Shown here: positions 23,770-35,086 of the stretch, in pieces | Numbering within the stretch: position 1 is the stretch's first letter | How the letters are laid out: each line of letters opens with the position of its first letter | NCBI GenBank assembly: GCA_963920635.1 | Contig: OY987304.1 | Span: 32,488,365-32,552,364 of the forward strand | Direction of reading: 5' to 3' | DNA: 64,000 nucleotides | DNA from: Pseudeuparius sepicola | Lineage: Eukaryota; Arthropoda; Insecta; Coleoptera; Anthribidae | Notes under the pieces: generated by a model | Database searches by the model: none | Seen by the model: the letters and a program-made list of their open reading frames with translations, nothing else | Told to the model about the DNA's origin: nothing | Translations under genes and position numbers: made by a program

Positions 23770-24195
23770 GATACTATCCGTATTCTTTATTACTTCTGTT
23801 GATTTTTCTGTTTTTATCGGGTCTATTTGGTTTTGACATACCTGCTTTAGTGGCCGACAATGCTAAATACTCTGTCTTTCATATATTTATTTTTAGGGAA
23901 TTGCAGTCGAGCCAATTTTTTACAGAATTTTTTATTATGCTTGTTGACCTTTTGGTTTTATTTCCTCCCTCAGCTATAATCAGAAGATATCAACACAGTA
24001 TCATCCGCACACGATATAGCTTTGCAATGGTGTCATAACTTTAGCAAGTCATTTATAATTAACAGAAATAGAGTGGTGCCTAGGACTGTTCCCTGCGGGA
24101 ACTCCGATGTTGACTTGTTATAACTAAAATTGCTCTCTAGTCTCACTTGCTGATTTCTATTTGAGAAGTAATTTTGAAGCATCAGGAATATAAAT
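23770..24195 (-). pseudogene. Broken non-LTR retrotransposon reverse transcriptase
   Basis: Read on the minus strand, the order is SNRNQQVRLES, then PQGTVLGTTLF, IINDLL, then ADDTVLISSD, which is the catalytic (Y/F)ADD box of non-LTR reverse transcriptases. It continues into the thumb, VKNWLDCNSLKIN, then KTEYLALS. The pieces lie in three frames with internal stops, so this is a 5'- and 3'-truncated dead copy. The motifs fit the Jockey/CR1-like branch. The endonuclease domain and tail are absent. Confidence 0.75.
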
Positions 24196-24256
24196 TAAAT
24201 TATCACGAATTATCAGTGTTAGAATATTGTTGGTCGTTATACAGGTTGGCTGAAAG

Positions 24257-24400
24257 TTAGTACCTATTTCGACAAACTCTATCTACTAATCTACACTTGG
24301 CCACATTTAGTGCTTTTGCAAGCGACTCGCCAATATTTCGTTTAGACACCACCTTGTCATTGAAGTTATTCGTTGGTGTTAATAGCGCAGATATTATCAG
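24257..24400 (-). pseudogene. Short helix-turn-helix-like coding remnant
   Basis: A 47-codon minus-strand frame ending in TAA contains NIGESLAKALNVAKCRLVDR, which has the spacing of a helix-turn-helix found in many insect transposase and DDE-endonuclease N-termini (N....A.ALGVS..TV..). It lies just beyond the reverse-transcriptase fragment. No start codon or downstream catalytic domain is seen. The family is uncertain. Confidence 0.3.
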
Positions 24401-26638
24401 TTATCACCCTCCAATAAAGATATAGGTAGAAGGTAGGTATCCCCTTTTCTAAGCTAGCTCTTCTAGACATAAAAAATATCACGTTAGTTGGCCATACAAA
24501 AAACAATGACGGTGTTGTTCTCACGGAGATCTTGTAGCCCTCCGACTTAGTAACAGTCAAGGCAATCTGGGCATTAACTTAAAGGTGTAATGACGTGTAA
24601 GAAGCGCGTATAGATATAACAAACGGAAAACTGACCCACAGTTACTATATTCGTTTTCTCGTTGATGTTGCGTTAACATGCAACTGTAAAATTACAAGCA
24701 ATTGGAAATGAGCGGCTAACAGAGTATGAATTCTCCGTTTTTATCACTAATATGAGGTGAACGACCTTTTGAAGAAGGTTAAAAAAAACTCTTTTGCAAT
24801 ATTTTTTACGTTCAGTATAGATACTGGGGTTTCTTACAAAACAAGATACAGGCACCATAGATGCTCGATACACTATACAGGGTGAGTCTTTTACCCGACA
24901 AAAATTTTAAAGTTCTTTCAACTAGGTAACAAAATGAGATATAGTAAAATCTTAAAAATTAGTTATTTTAAAATAAGAGTAGATACGATTCCTATAAAGT
25001 GTGGCAATATCACAGACTTTAAATTAGGATGGTGGATGGAACAAGGAAGGAGATCACCGCTTCCAAACCTTTACAAAAATGAAAAAAAAAAAAGAAAATT
25101 TAAAAAATCTAACAAATCATGAAAATTAATAAAGCTATATGTTTTAGAATAGATTTTAACAAATGTCTACTCTAACCTTTGAATGAAGGTGTGCTAAAAG
25201 AACATACTTTGTACAGAACGAAGTATTCTCCAGCCGTTTACTAGAACATGGCAATTCGCATGATAAATGATTCACCCTCTACATTACCACGCTGTTTTAA
25301 ATTTTGAACAGCTCTTGATTGAAGTAGGTATTATTAATTTACTTATTCTAAGATCTACTTACTGTAAACTTACTGCTCATCCATGCAAAAGTAAGCTGCG
25401 AGGAATCATAAATAAGGTGCTATATAATCGAGCAGTATTATTTTTATTAAATGTTGGCTTAGTCAACACTTCGTTTGGGCTCCTTTCCTCTTCGTCTCTT
25501 TTTCTTCTTCTTCGGGTTTGCGATATTTTGATGCAGTGTCCGTGAAACCTCGAATTCCGATCAACTTAGGTATATTGTTTCCTGGACACTAAGAAAATGT
25601 TTTGTCCTGTAATTTTAAAATAGCTTCGTAGCTGTCTTCAGTGAACCTTAGGTAGTTCATAACAGATACCGTCATGCAATTTTTTACACAGTATCTTAAA
25701 GCCGAAGCTTCTGACGGTCAGCCCCTTAATCAGGAAGATACGCTGCGTCACACTTCAACAATTACTTTATGACAACGAACCAATACCGGTGACCCGAGCG
25801 AAGTGCTATACATACAGCCTTCTCCATGGGCATTATTTCAAGAGAAAATATGCGACTAGCAGAGATGAGTCAGGTAATACGAGAAGAATGGTTGATGATG
25901 AGAATAACACAGTAGGTATAGGTACGAAGAAAATTAATTTCAGTACCTCATAATGGTGGCATTAAATTGTATGAATGGTAGGCTGATGGATTGCTTGACC
26001 TTTCGGTGAATTGGTTCGCACCAAATACAGCTTTAAGGTGTACAGTAGGTGTTCTTTTCTGGTCTGCCTTGCCAAGAGGTCGACGATTTATAAATGTCGC
26101 AAGCTTTCGATTTGTCTCTCTTTAAAGTGGCAATCTGTTTTATCTCATTTTTATAGACCGGTTATCCCCAGGTCGTGTAGCTCTAATGCAGGTCGTTTAA
26201 AATATTCCAAAACACAATTTTCTCTTTTGGCCACTCTTCATAATTTGAACTGATTTGTGATTGATGGTAACGTAAAGCGTTTGCGATAGCAGCTATACGT
26301 TAACTTGCATATTTAGTTCTAATTTTGGTAAGCTCGGTTACAGCTTCACAAATCAAATCAACAACATCACACCTGTCACGTTATAAAACATATTATTAAA
26401 ATTGCTCAAAATGTTAATTATCTTAGACGGTGTGAGTGAAGCACACCATTATTTATGACGAGCTTGAATCATTCGTTAAGAGACAATGAAAAAGTTACGG
26501 GTATCAAGAATATCGAAATACTGCTGATTCAAGTATGCTGTTATTTATAAAAAAATGTAAGATATTGTGTTTGAGATTGCAAATATTATTTTAATTGGGT
26601 AAATGTACACCCTAGTCATGTATTGTACTACCTATTTG
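24401..26638. other. Largely unique stretch, nothing recognised
   Basis: Contains a TACAGGGTGAGTC fragment at 24878. Open frames at 25267-25545 and 26011-26253 show no recognisable domain. Confidence 0.45.
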
Positions 26639-26800
26639 TACAGGGTGATACACGTAACATTTTACCCTCTACTTAACGTCGTTATTTTGCGAGTTAAAGA
26701 AATAATGTTTGGTGGGCTTATCCATGGCCTTGTTGACATTGATCCGTAAACGCAGTATACAATCCAAACTAATGTTTTTTAAAAGGAACACCCTGTATAT
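26639..26800. repeat. Short inverted-repeat fragment with TACAGGGTG ends
   Basis: TACAGGGTGATAC at 26639 faces ACACCCTGTATA at 26789, with little pairing in between. It is probably a small or eroded member of the fold-back group. Confidence 0.5.
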
Positions 26801-29800
26801 TATTGGATTTTTGGAATCTATGCTTCGTCCCCATAACAGATGCCAACGATGTATTTAATAGTGAAATACTGAAATACTGATCCGGTGAGATGTGAGACAG
26901 ATCCAATTCGCATTTTAGAGATTGGATTGATAGGAGATAACGAAAGAACAGCGCTCATTTGCGTAGTTAACCTAACCTAATTTTTGTTCTGTTGTTTATT
27001 TTTGTGGATGATCTCGATCGCTTGTCTCTGTTGTTTATCATTAAAATAACAAATAGCGAATCGTGATGTGAAAATGTCTTTGTAGATCATTGATTTCAAC
27101 GGTACACCTGTTCTGTTAACACAAAGCTGGAATTACCAAGTTTGATGTCTGTATTTTCAGCTCATGTGTAGAATAAGATCGGTGTAATATTACTATATTC
27201 CTATTGAAGGATAAAAATGGAATCACACCTCTTTATATTCAATAAGTGTGTATAGGCGGGCAATTTTCCGATGTTGAATAATGGAAGCCATAAACTGATG
27301 GGGACATGGGATAATTTGGCCATGATGCCTCCTGGGTAATACTTCTCGCTAGAAGAAGAGAGATAGGGCGTCTCATTATGACCCCCACCAGCAAAATATA
27401 TATCCTAGTGGCCGTAGCAACTATTTGATTACTCCTTCTACACCAAATTGGATTGGTATTTCCAGCCCAGCTCTGTATATTATTTAAAAATAATGAAAAA
27501 GAGGTTTTAAACTTTTACCCAATTCGCTACCAAAAGTAAAGTGAGGTTATATACGTAGAATAATTTAATTGAGCCGATAATTTGGTAATGCTTGGTGGAG
27601 GGGGAACATGGCTCGCTTTGGGAGAATTGATCTCGCACGAAGAACAAGCTCAATTGAGATAGATCAGATATCTCGGAGATCTCACCACGGAAGAATATCA
27701 CTAATATCTTATATGTTTGCACTAGCCATTTTTACAATACATGGCATTCAAACCTAAATTTTTTCACGTTTTCACACCCTGTATCTCGGAAATGAAACGT
27801 TTGCGGTTTGAGTATGATACATTTTTATTCCAGGGCAAAACATGAAAATATATGAACCTTTATTCGGAATGGATTAAGAGCGAGTCTCTCGTTCGAAATC
27901 CGAACACTTCTAGTCTAATTTCTACGTTTTAAGGTTATGTTTATGTCTGCGTTTGCGGTAAGCTGAATGCAATTTTTTAATATTATTGTGAATTGTGTAA
28001 CTTTTATTATGACTTTTAGGTGGAGAGCTATCCTCTGGCAGATGGGCAATGATTCAAGAGAGGGTGGATTGCAGTGTGACAAAATAAACATAACATTAAT
28101 GGCTTTACAACTGAGAGGATTCTCGTGCATTTGTCAACATCACTATAGGTACAAATGTGAACAGTACCTAGACCCATCAAGTGAAATAGGTACTTTCATC
28201 ACATCACAATAATATATGTTAAAATTGAGTTTCCTTTTGTATCTTGCGGTCAAAGTAACAGTCAAAGTGGCGGAGGAATGTACCTAGTAGAGAAGTTCAG
28301 AATTCTGCAGCAGGAAATAAATGTAGATAAAAGGAAGGAATTAAACTAAATAAATGATTCTATGTAAAAACATTACAAAATGATATATTTTTTAGGTTAT
28401 GTCAAGACAATTTGTATCCAAATGTTATGTAATTTACGAGTGAAGCTGTGTCGACAATGGTACGAGTTAATTAGTTCCAATATCATATGGGCATCGGTTG
28501 CTGTGTAGAGATATCGTATACTTAGCTACGACCAAAGGTCGGAGCATCGTACCAGCAAGAATGCAAATATTTTGAATTAAATAATTCTTTACCGTAACTG
28601 AAAAGGGAGCGATACCTACATTTTGAAGGATGATGCATTTTGGGCTTTTTTAATGTTGTCTATAAGTAACTAGGATTTTAGTTGTTGTTACTATATTTAA
28701 GATCAGTATCAAGATATTTTAGTGGCAATAATAAAAGTACTTTGAGGAGTTATTATTTCATTCGTGAATAAAGGAGAGGTAAGCGATCGACTCCAGCATA
28801 GTGTACAATATTACCCATTTCACGTTCCACAGTTTATTGGAATGAGTTTTTGGTATATTATTTTGCACTAACAATATTGCTTTGATCTTTTTTTAAAAAC
28901 ACTGTTATTCCTAATAATTCTTGAGGTTAGAAGGCTTGAAAACTAAAGTAGCTCTTATATTTGAAAGTATCAGATATAAAAATATGTAAATACTAAACAA
29001 ATCAGTTTCGCCTTTTTCTAACTTAGAGTGGGTGGTCGGTATACGTACCTATTATATACCTATATATTATTTTATTTGCCCAATAATTTTACTACAACCT
29101 GTTGGGATAAAATAAAGGAAGTATATAAGTATATTTTTGTAGTTCAGTATAAATATGGTTTGTTCAATACTGCAAAATAAATATCAGTATAGGTTTAGAT
29201 TACTTCGTAAATTTTATATAGACGGGGGCTATTCGGCAGCGTTTGACCGATAATATGAATTTACAATTACAACTATTTTTGCGTCCTTTCTTCATATTCA
29301 TATTCATATTTTTCATTTTGATTTAAATATGACACATAGAGAATCAGGGTTATCGGTTATCATCTGACATCTGTCAATATGCGAAGTGGATTAATGCGTC
29401 CTTGGACTCAATGCTGCCAACTTTGGATTACTAAATTTAAAAGATGCCATTTCTGGTGTCTAAATAAGGAGAGACCTTGAGATTCTAGTATAGCTACCCT
29501 GCAACTGGCTAAATACAATCCTGGCACTGTGATGAATTCAAATATGTATGACACTTCAAGTTCCTACAGATGAAACCGCAAGAGCCTCTGGTTCAAGGAC
29601 AATTTAAAACTCCCAGAGGCAAAACTGTATAAAGAAGGACATTTTTTCCATATAACGATAGCCAGGGCACAAATATCTCCTATTTTCTCCTGAAACGTAA
29701 ACATTTTGAAATTGAAGACAATACATTTTTTCACCATTCGGAAATTATCATATTATAGGATCCTCCTATGTTTATAGGATAAGATATAAGGAAGCAATGC

Positions 29801-30031
29801 AACTAGCAAGGATATTATTCGTTTTCAATATAGACCTCATATTGTTGTTTCATGTTTACTAGGACTAGGAAAGCTTTTAAATCAATCTTCCGTCGAAAAT
29901 GCTATACCCAGGCATCTCCTGGCATGCTTGTTATCTTCAGTTGGATCTAGGGTTGCCTGTATAGGCATGCAAGGATGAAGAAAACAGAAGTAAGTTATAC
30001 CCAGTTCGCCCGATTGTCAGACGGTAGTCTG
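26801..30031. other. Largely unique stretch, nothing recognised
   Basis: Contains an ACACCCTGTATCTCGG fragment near 27773, another piece of the same repeat group. Overlapping short frames on both strands at 27915-28212 are not convincing. No exon or RNA gene recognised. Confidence 0.45.
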
Positions 30032-30105
30032 GTCCGACCATTCTTCGAATTGATTCGAAGAACAGTCTGACGTGCCATCCGTCAAGCCTATCTGTCGAAA
30101 GGTCG
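30015..30105. repeat. Imperfect hairpin
   Basis: The core TTCTTCGAATTGATTCGAAG is near-palindromic. It is extended outward by CAGAC...GTCTG and GACGG...CCGTC pairings. No host-gene context. Confidence 0.6.
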
Positions 30106-30503
30106 ATCACACACGCTGCATTCCTTAAGAAATGTTGTTAAATCTATTATATGTTTCGATAAAGTTGGAAATTTGAATGTGTGTGGCTTAGTTCTTTAGA
30201 CTAAATTGAATTCGTAACATTTTCGGACTGATAAATACTTGAAAATTAAAAAAAAAAATTTTGTTACTATACCTTCCATTTAACAATAATTCAAGAAAAG
30301 TGACGTCTTATGCGTTAATATTGTACCGGATTTCAACAATAACAGTCCAAGCACGTTTCCTTGGTTACCACCTTTATTGTAGAATTCACAAATTAACTTG
30401 TCAGGCACTGTCACTGACCAGAAATATTTTTCTGCTCCCAAATTTGCAGCAAAATCACTTTCTAACCTTTTACATACATCCGGGCCCAAGTACCAGGGTT
30501 TAT

Positions 30504-31396
30504 ACAGGGTGACCGTATTTCGAGTCTTTGCATGGGGATCTTGGTTATCTTAAGAGATACGAGATCGGTTAAATTGGGGCAAAGTTGCGGAATTTGATGC
30601 CGAGTATCACGGTAAAAAAAATTTTGGTTGGCCCTTCTCGTTTTGAAAATAATGCAAGGCACTCTATGCAAAAACGTCAAACATTATGGGGCTTACATTT
30701 CCAAGGCACTCTATGCAAAAATGATTAATTTGATATTACGGCAAGAAAAACAAAGTAAAGTATAATGTGTGACATATCATTTTAACCAGAAAAAAATCCT
30801 CTTTTCAAAAATGCAAAAATCCAATATGGCGCCCATAAGAAAATTAAAAGTTGATCGTCATATTTTTGTCCAGGGAGGCGAGAAAAAAATGCGAGATCAT
30901 ATTTAGATTCCTTGTAAAAAAGTGCCTTAATAATGTTTATTTACAACCATGTATGTAATGTTGACATTTCTGACTTTTTAGAAGTTTGAAAGTGTCAATT
31001 TTTTGACTTTTACTTCCCGCCCTTCTGCCCGGGTGGAAAGTTTACTTTCCACCCAGGAGGGCGGGAAGTAAACGGAGATAAAATTTTGAAATTACAAAAT
31101 TTTGATGGTTGTAAATAAAATAGTATACAAACCTCGGTGACGTGTTTCATTACTGTCTCGAGATAAAGTTAACCTCGGCGCTTGGCACCTCGGTTAACTA
31201 TTTAATCTCTCGACAGTAATGAAACACTTCCCACCTCGGTGTGTAATATACTATTAACTTAGAAATGCCCAGCGCCAATTTTTTTTACCATGTTACTCTG
31301 CATCAAATTCCGCAACTTTGCTCAAATTTAACCGACCTCGTATCTCTTAAGATAACCAAGATCCCCATGCAAAGACTCGAAATACGGTCACCCTGT
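30504..31396. mobile_element. Fold-back element with ACAGGGTGACCG ends
   Basis: Terminal arms of about 140 bp (30504-30645 and 31262-31396) pair almost perfectly, from ACAGGGTGACCGTATTTC at the left to its complement at the right. Within lie two further hairpins. One is at 31008-31075 (TTACTTCCCGCCC...GGGCGGGAAGTAA). The other is at about 31119-31253 (ACCTCGGTG...CACCGAGG-type arms with ATTACTGTC). A 19-bp direct duplication, AAGGCACTCTATGCAAAAA, occurs near 30656 and 30704. No transposase. Confidence 0.85.
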
Positions 31397-32678
31397 ATAT
31401 AAGTACTCAAACGGAAGACTTGAGACTACTCTAGAATATTCCTGGCCAATGATATAATTCTACAAATCATAAAGTTATAGAAAATTTCTAGAAACCTAAA
31501 GAAGCTCTACAGAAAATGAAAAACAATGAATACTAAAAGAATGTGAAGCCTTGGGGGCCACAGGCCAACACAGCTGAAAGGGAAAATGCCTCCAAACTAA
31601 TCTTAAAAATTAGGTATAAAACTGTTAGTCGAATACCGAAACCTAAAATTTACCTGCCAAATCTTTGAGTAGGTTAGGAAACTGTGCAAATGTGTTCATT
31701 AAAAGCTGATATAACAACTTTAGAGGCATTTTTTCGTTACAATATGCATATCTCTAATGGCCAAAAACGAATACTAAAAGTACCGTAGCGCCGTCTATTA
31801 TTATTAGGTAAATATTTGACTCAATACGTTTCATTAATTAATTAACATTAATGTGTGACCTGTGTGATAACACGTCTACGATGTCTCAATCCGTCATCCT
31901 AATATAGTCAAGTAGGCTGAGATCATTTTTCATCAGGTGAAAACAAACATGGCTATCAGATACTTGTGTCAACACTCAAGTAGAAATTTCTTTTTGTCGC
32001 CATGAATTCATGTTTTGTAAATCTGGCATAAAAACAGAAAAAATTCGTGTGTTCACTAATTTTCATTTCTTATTCTAATCAAAATCGATAGATCTAATGT
32101 AAGCATATAGAAACATGGTATCAATCATAAAACCGCTTTAAATAAAATTCTGACCGAAAAGTTCAAAATAGAAGCAGCGAATTTGGTGCGGCTATAAAAC
32201 GCCTAAGGTGCCTACAGTCGCAATAGCGACTGGATAATAATCCAGTTTTACAGCGCCTATTGTACATAGAAACACAGAAATTATAGCCTATTTATGAAGC
32301 GATAGTTAAGTTTCCACTGTGGTAATATGTACAAAGGACAGGGACGGGTGCGCTTATTCTCAATCGCGGCAGTGAAGTCAAGCTGATGAAAGTGTTTCCC
32401 GAATTTAAATATTTATCTCTATTATTTTCTACAGAAAATATTGTTTGATTTTATTTGTATTCCACAACATTTGGAGGCTATTTATACCTATGCTTTTTTA
32501 TGGCTTTTAAACATAATTTGTTTTTTTGTGTACATCCATATTGAAAAATGACTCGGAGAATAGTTGGGTATATTTGTAATTTATCACAGATGCGGACATC
32601 ATTGTATAGTTATTGGATTCTGGCCTTAAATTCCCTTGTTCCGATGTTCACTATTAATATTCACTGTAAGTCAGCATA
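31397..32678. other. Unassigned stretch
   Basis: No gene recognised. 32185-32400 is slightly less A+T-rich and includes a GCTATAAAACGCC box, but no transcript start can be defined. Confidence 0.4.
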
Positions 32679-32967
32679 TATAGATTAAAGGAGTCATGGA
32701 TAGTCGGAAGCATTGTTGAAATCGTCCGCAAAAATTCCAGGTAAACCAACTTCCAAACTTCACTTTTGGAAGGAAAACAAATAAAAGCCGATTCGTTTTG
32801 ATGTCCTAAAGTTCTTTGGACACGATTCTATAAGTTAAAGTATAGGTATTTTAATTTAGATATTAACTTTTATATAAAATTGTATGCAAAATATTTTATG
32901 TGCCTCGTGGAAATTTCAGCAATGATTTTGACATATGTGTACTGTGTACCTTTGTCTATAGATTCAA
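32679..32967 (+). repeat. Dispersed repeat B, copy 2
   Basis: Diverged direct-orientation partner of 22355-22636, sharing AGCATTGTTGAAA, AACCAACTTCCAA-like, GTATAGGTATTTTAA, TATGCAAAAT and TTTGTCTATA in the same order. Confidence 0.7.
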
Positions 32968-33455
32968 TTATTTTGAACTATGACAAACAATATATTGTGT
33001 TTTCTTAGGGTAAGCTTCCTGGTGTTTTAATTTCAAAATTAAGTGTCTTAGGAGGTAATAGGGTAGTTTCCTCTAATCAAATTTTCAAATAAATTGCACA
33101 TAACTTGATTCATCAAGTCCTACGATAGCTTTAACCATTTTTTATTTCCCGAATAAGTATCCAAGAAGTTAGTATTTTCAAAATAAAATTTGAATTTATT
33201 TGAATTTGCGTTCGGGACCCGACCGCGTGTTGACGTCATAATAACGAGCCGAACATTTTCATTCGTTTTTTTATCATGTGGTACGGACTTGGACTGGAGA
33301 CCTAATCTTATTATTTTGTGATTTGATGTGTCACTAGTAAAATAATATCAGCTGGAGTTTTGTTTACATTTCAAAATTTGTAATTTTATCAAAGTTATTG
33401 AGGGGTTCCAAACGATTTTGAATTTTATATTTTATTAAAACCATTGTTTATCGCG

Positions 33456-33658
33456 AGTTATGTTCATCGACCCCACAGCACACCGACCTGGACGAAAACC
33501 CCGAATCAGCGGAATCAGCTTTTTATTTTTCGTACACCGCATTTCCAATTTATATAAATATCGCGACCGCAATTAATCGATCAGTAATAGTAATAGTTTA
33601 TACCCTACGTTCAATAAACCTTTTTAAAAACGAAGATTTTCGACCCCGGAACATAACT
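33456..33658 (+). repeat. 5' LTR
   Basis: 203 bp with 10-bp inverted ends (AGTTATGTTC). It contains a TATA-like TTATATAAAT at 33549-33558 and a polyadenylation signal AATAAA at 33613-33618, in the U3-R-U5 order expected of a promoter LTR. Confidence 0.95.
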
Positions 33659-33675
33659 GGCGCTGCGAACAGGAT
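33658..33675 (+). other. tRNA primer-binding site
   Basis: TGGCGCTGCGAACAGGAT begins at the last base of the 5' LTR. It resembles the Lys-tRNA site TGGCGCCCGAACAGGG with two differences and one extra base. Overlap of the initial T with the LTR end is usual in errantiviruses. Confidence 0.7.
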
Positions 33676-33784
33676 AGCTGCACGGAATCCAAAGGAGGAT
33701 CATCGGTTCGTCTCAACGATTTGGCAGTTATCAACGACCTGGGAGAAGAAACCTGTGCAGAGATTGGAGAACCATACGGCAGGG

Positions 33785-33810
33785 ATGTCCAGAGCGATTC
33801 TTCTTGTCCT
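33785..33810 (+). other. Candidate env leader exon with start codon
   Basis: In the leader, ahead of gag, an ATG at 33785 opens eight codons plus two bases, mostly hydrophobic. It then meets GTAAGT at 33811-33816, a consensus 5' splice site. The two leftover bases fit the phase of the acceptor at 38585-38586, after which the env frame is open and again hydrophobic. This would place the env start codon and half its signal peptide here, with gag and pol inside the intron. Spliced env messages are known for Gypsy-type errantiviruses. The exact use here is inference. Confidence 0.65.
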
Positions 33811-33832
33811 GTAAGTTCACTTCCTTTTTCTC

Positions 33833-35086
33833 ATGAGTTCTGATTACCCTGAAGGTTCATTATTAGAAGATTTAGCTCATTTTTCTATTACTCCAAAAGC
33901 TCCTAAACAAAAACCTCGTTTTAAACCATATTCTAAAAATTTATCTGAAGATTTAAAAAACCCTCAAATTTTAATTTCTCAGCCCTCAACTTCAAAAACT
34001 CAAGAAATGGCTTTAACAAATACCGACATTAATAATTTGTGCAACACTCTTCCAGAATATAAACCGGGAGATAACCTCTCCACATTTATAAATTCAGTTG
34101 ATAATTTAATTGCTTTTTTCACTCAACAAGGTGCTAATGCCACTCAACTATATATAATTAACACTCATATCGTTTCCAAAATTAAAAATGAGGCTCGTGA
34201 TTTCTTAAATTTACACAATAAAACTTCTTGGGCAGAAATAAAGCCCCTTTTACTCCAAAAATATGGCGACCGTCGCACAGAAGAAATTTTATTAACACAA
34301 TTAACCACCACAGTTCAAAAGCGTTCTGAATCTTATGATGACTATTACAACCGAATAACTTTAGCACTTAATGATCTTTTACAGCATGTTTCTTTACATG
34401 AAAATAACGCTCAGGCAATCGAGTTTAAAGCTTCGTTTTTCAGAAAACAAGCCCTTAGAACATTTTGTACTGGCATAAACAATCCCTATTGCGATCATTT
34501 ATCTCATTTTGAATTAAAATCTCTCGACGAAGCACTTCAAAAATGCATAGCTTTAGATAACCACAAACAGCAACAGCAATATATGTCTTATCTTAAATCT
34601 ACCACCTATCCCCGCGATTATCAAAGAAACAGTCAACCTACCACTACCAATCGCCCTACTAATCAAAATCCTCAACCACCTCGCAACCCACAACCTAATC
34701 ATAATACGAATATGAACCCAAATTTTAATCAACAATTCCCTCAAAACTTTAATCAAGGTCCTTCAAACTCACCTAGAAATTTTGGCAACACAAATAGGTC
34801 CATTCCTCAAAGACAAAACCCTCCACCTAATAGACAAGTATTCAGCCCACCATCTAATAGACCCAACAATAATTACTTCCAAAATCAATATCGTCCAACT
34901 CCAACTCCTATGTCCATAACTTCAAAATTGCCGTCACAGCAAACTTACAAACCAACCCCAATGTCCACACGTACTTTCCATAATAATATAGAATGCGATT
35001 CCAATTTAGAAACCGAAGAATACTTTTCCGAAAATTTTCGAGAACAAGCCTCGGAATCTCCTCCCAATCCCGAATTATCGAATTAA
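33833..35086 (+). CDS. gag: Gag polyprotein of the errantivirus
   Basis: A 417-residue structural precursor that would assemble the viral particle in the cytoplasm. Residues about 60-260 are helical-looking and soluble, and resemble the capsid core of Gypsy-group Gag. From about 265 to 390 the chain becomes asparagine/glutamine/proline-rich low complexity. No CCHC zinc knuckle is visible, as in many errantivirus Gag proteins. The start is the first ATG in frame, 174 bp after the LTR and 17 bp after the putative env splice donor. Its last 100 bp overlap the pol frame, which is read one base back. A slippery heptamer lies 48 bp before the gag stop. Codon use is A/T-ending like the other two genes of the element. 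Confidence 0.9.
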   Translation: MSSDYPEGSLLEDLAHFSITPKAPKQKPRFKPYSKNLSEDLKNPQILISQPSTSKTQEMALTNTDINNLCNTLPEYKPGDNLSTFINSVDNLIAFFTQQGANATQLYIINTHIVSKIKNEARDFLNLHNKTSWAEIKPLLLQKYGDRRTEEILLTQLTTTVQKRSESYDDYYNRITLALNDLLQHVSLHENNAQAIEFKASFFRKQALRTFCTGINNPYCDHLSHFELKSLDEALQKCIALDNHKQQQQYMSYLKSTTYPRDYQRNSQPTTTNRPTNQNPQPPRNPQPNHNTNMNPNFNQQFPQNFNQGPSNSPRNFGNTNRSIPQRQNPPPNRQVFSPPSNRPNNNYFQNQYRPTPTPMSITSKLPSQQTYKPTPMSTRTFHNNIECDSNLETEEYFSENFREQASESPPNPELSN

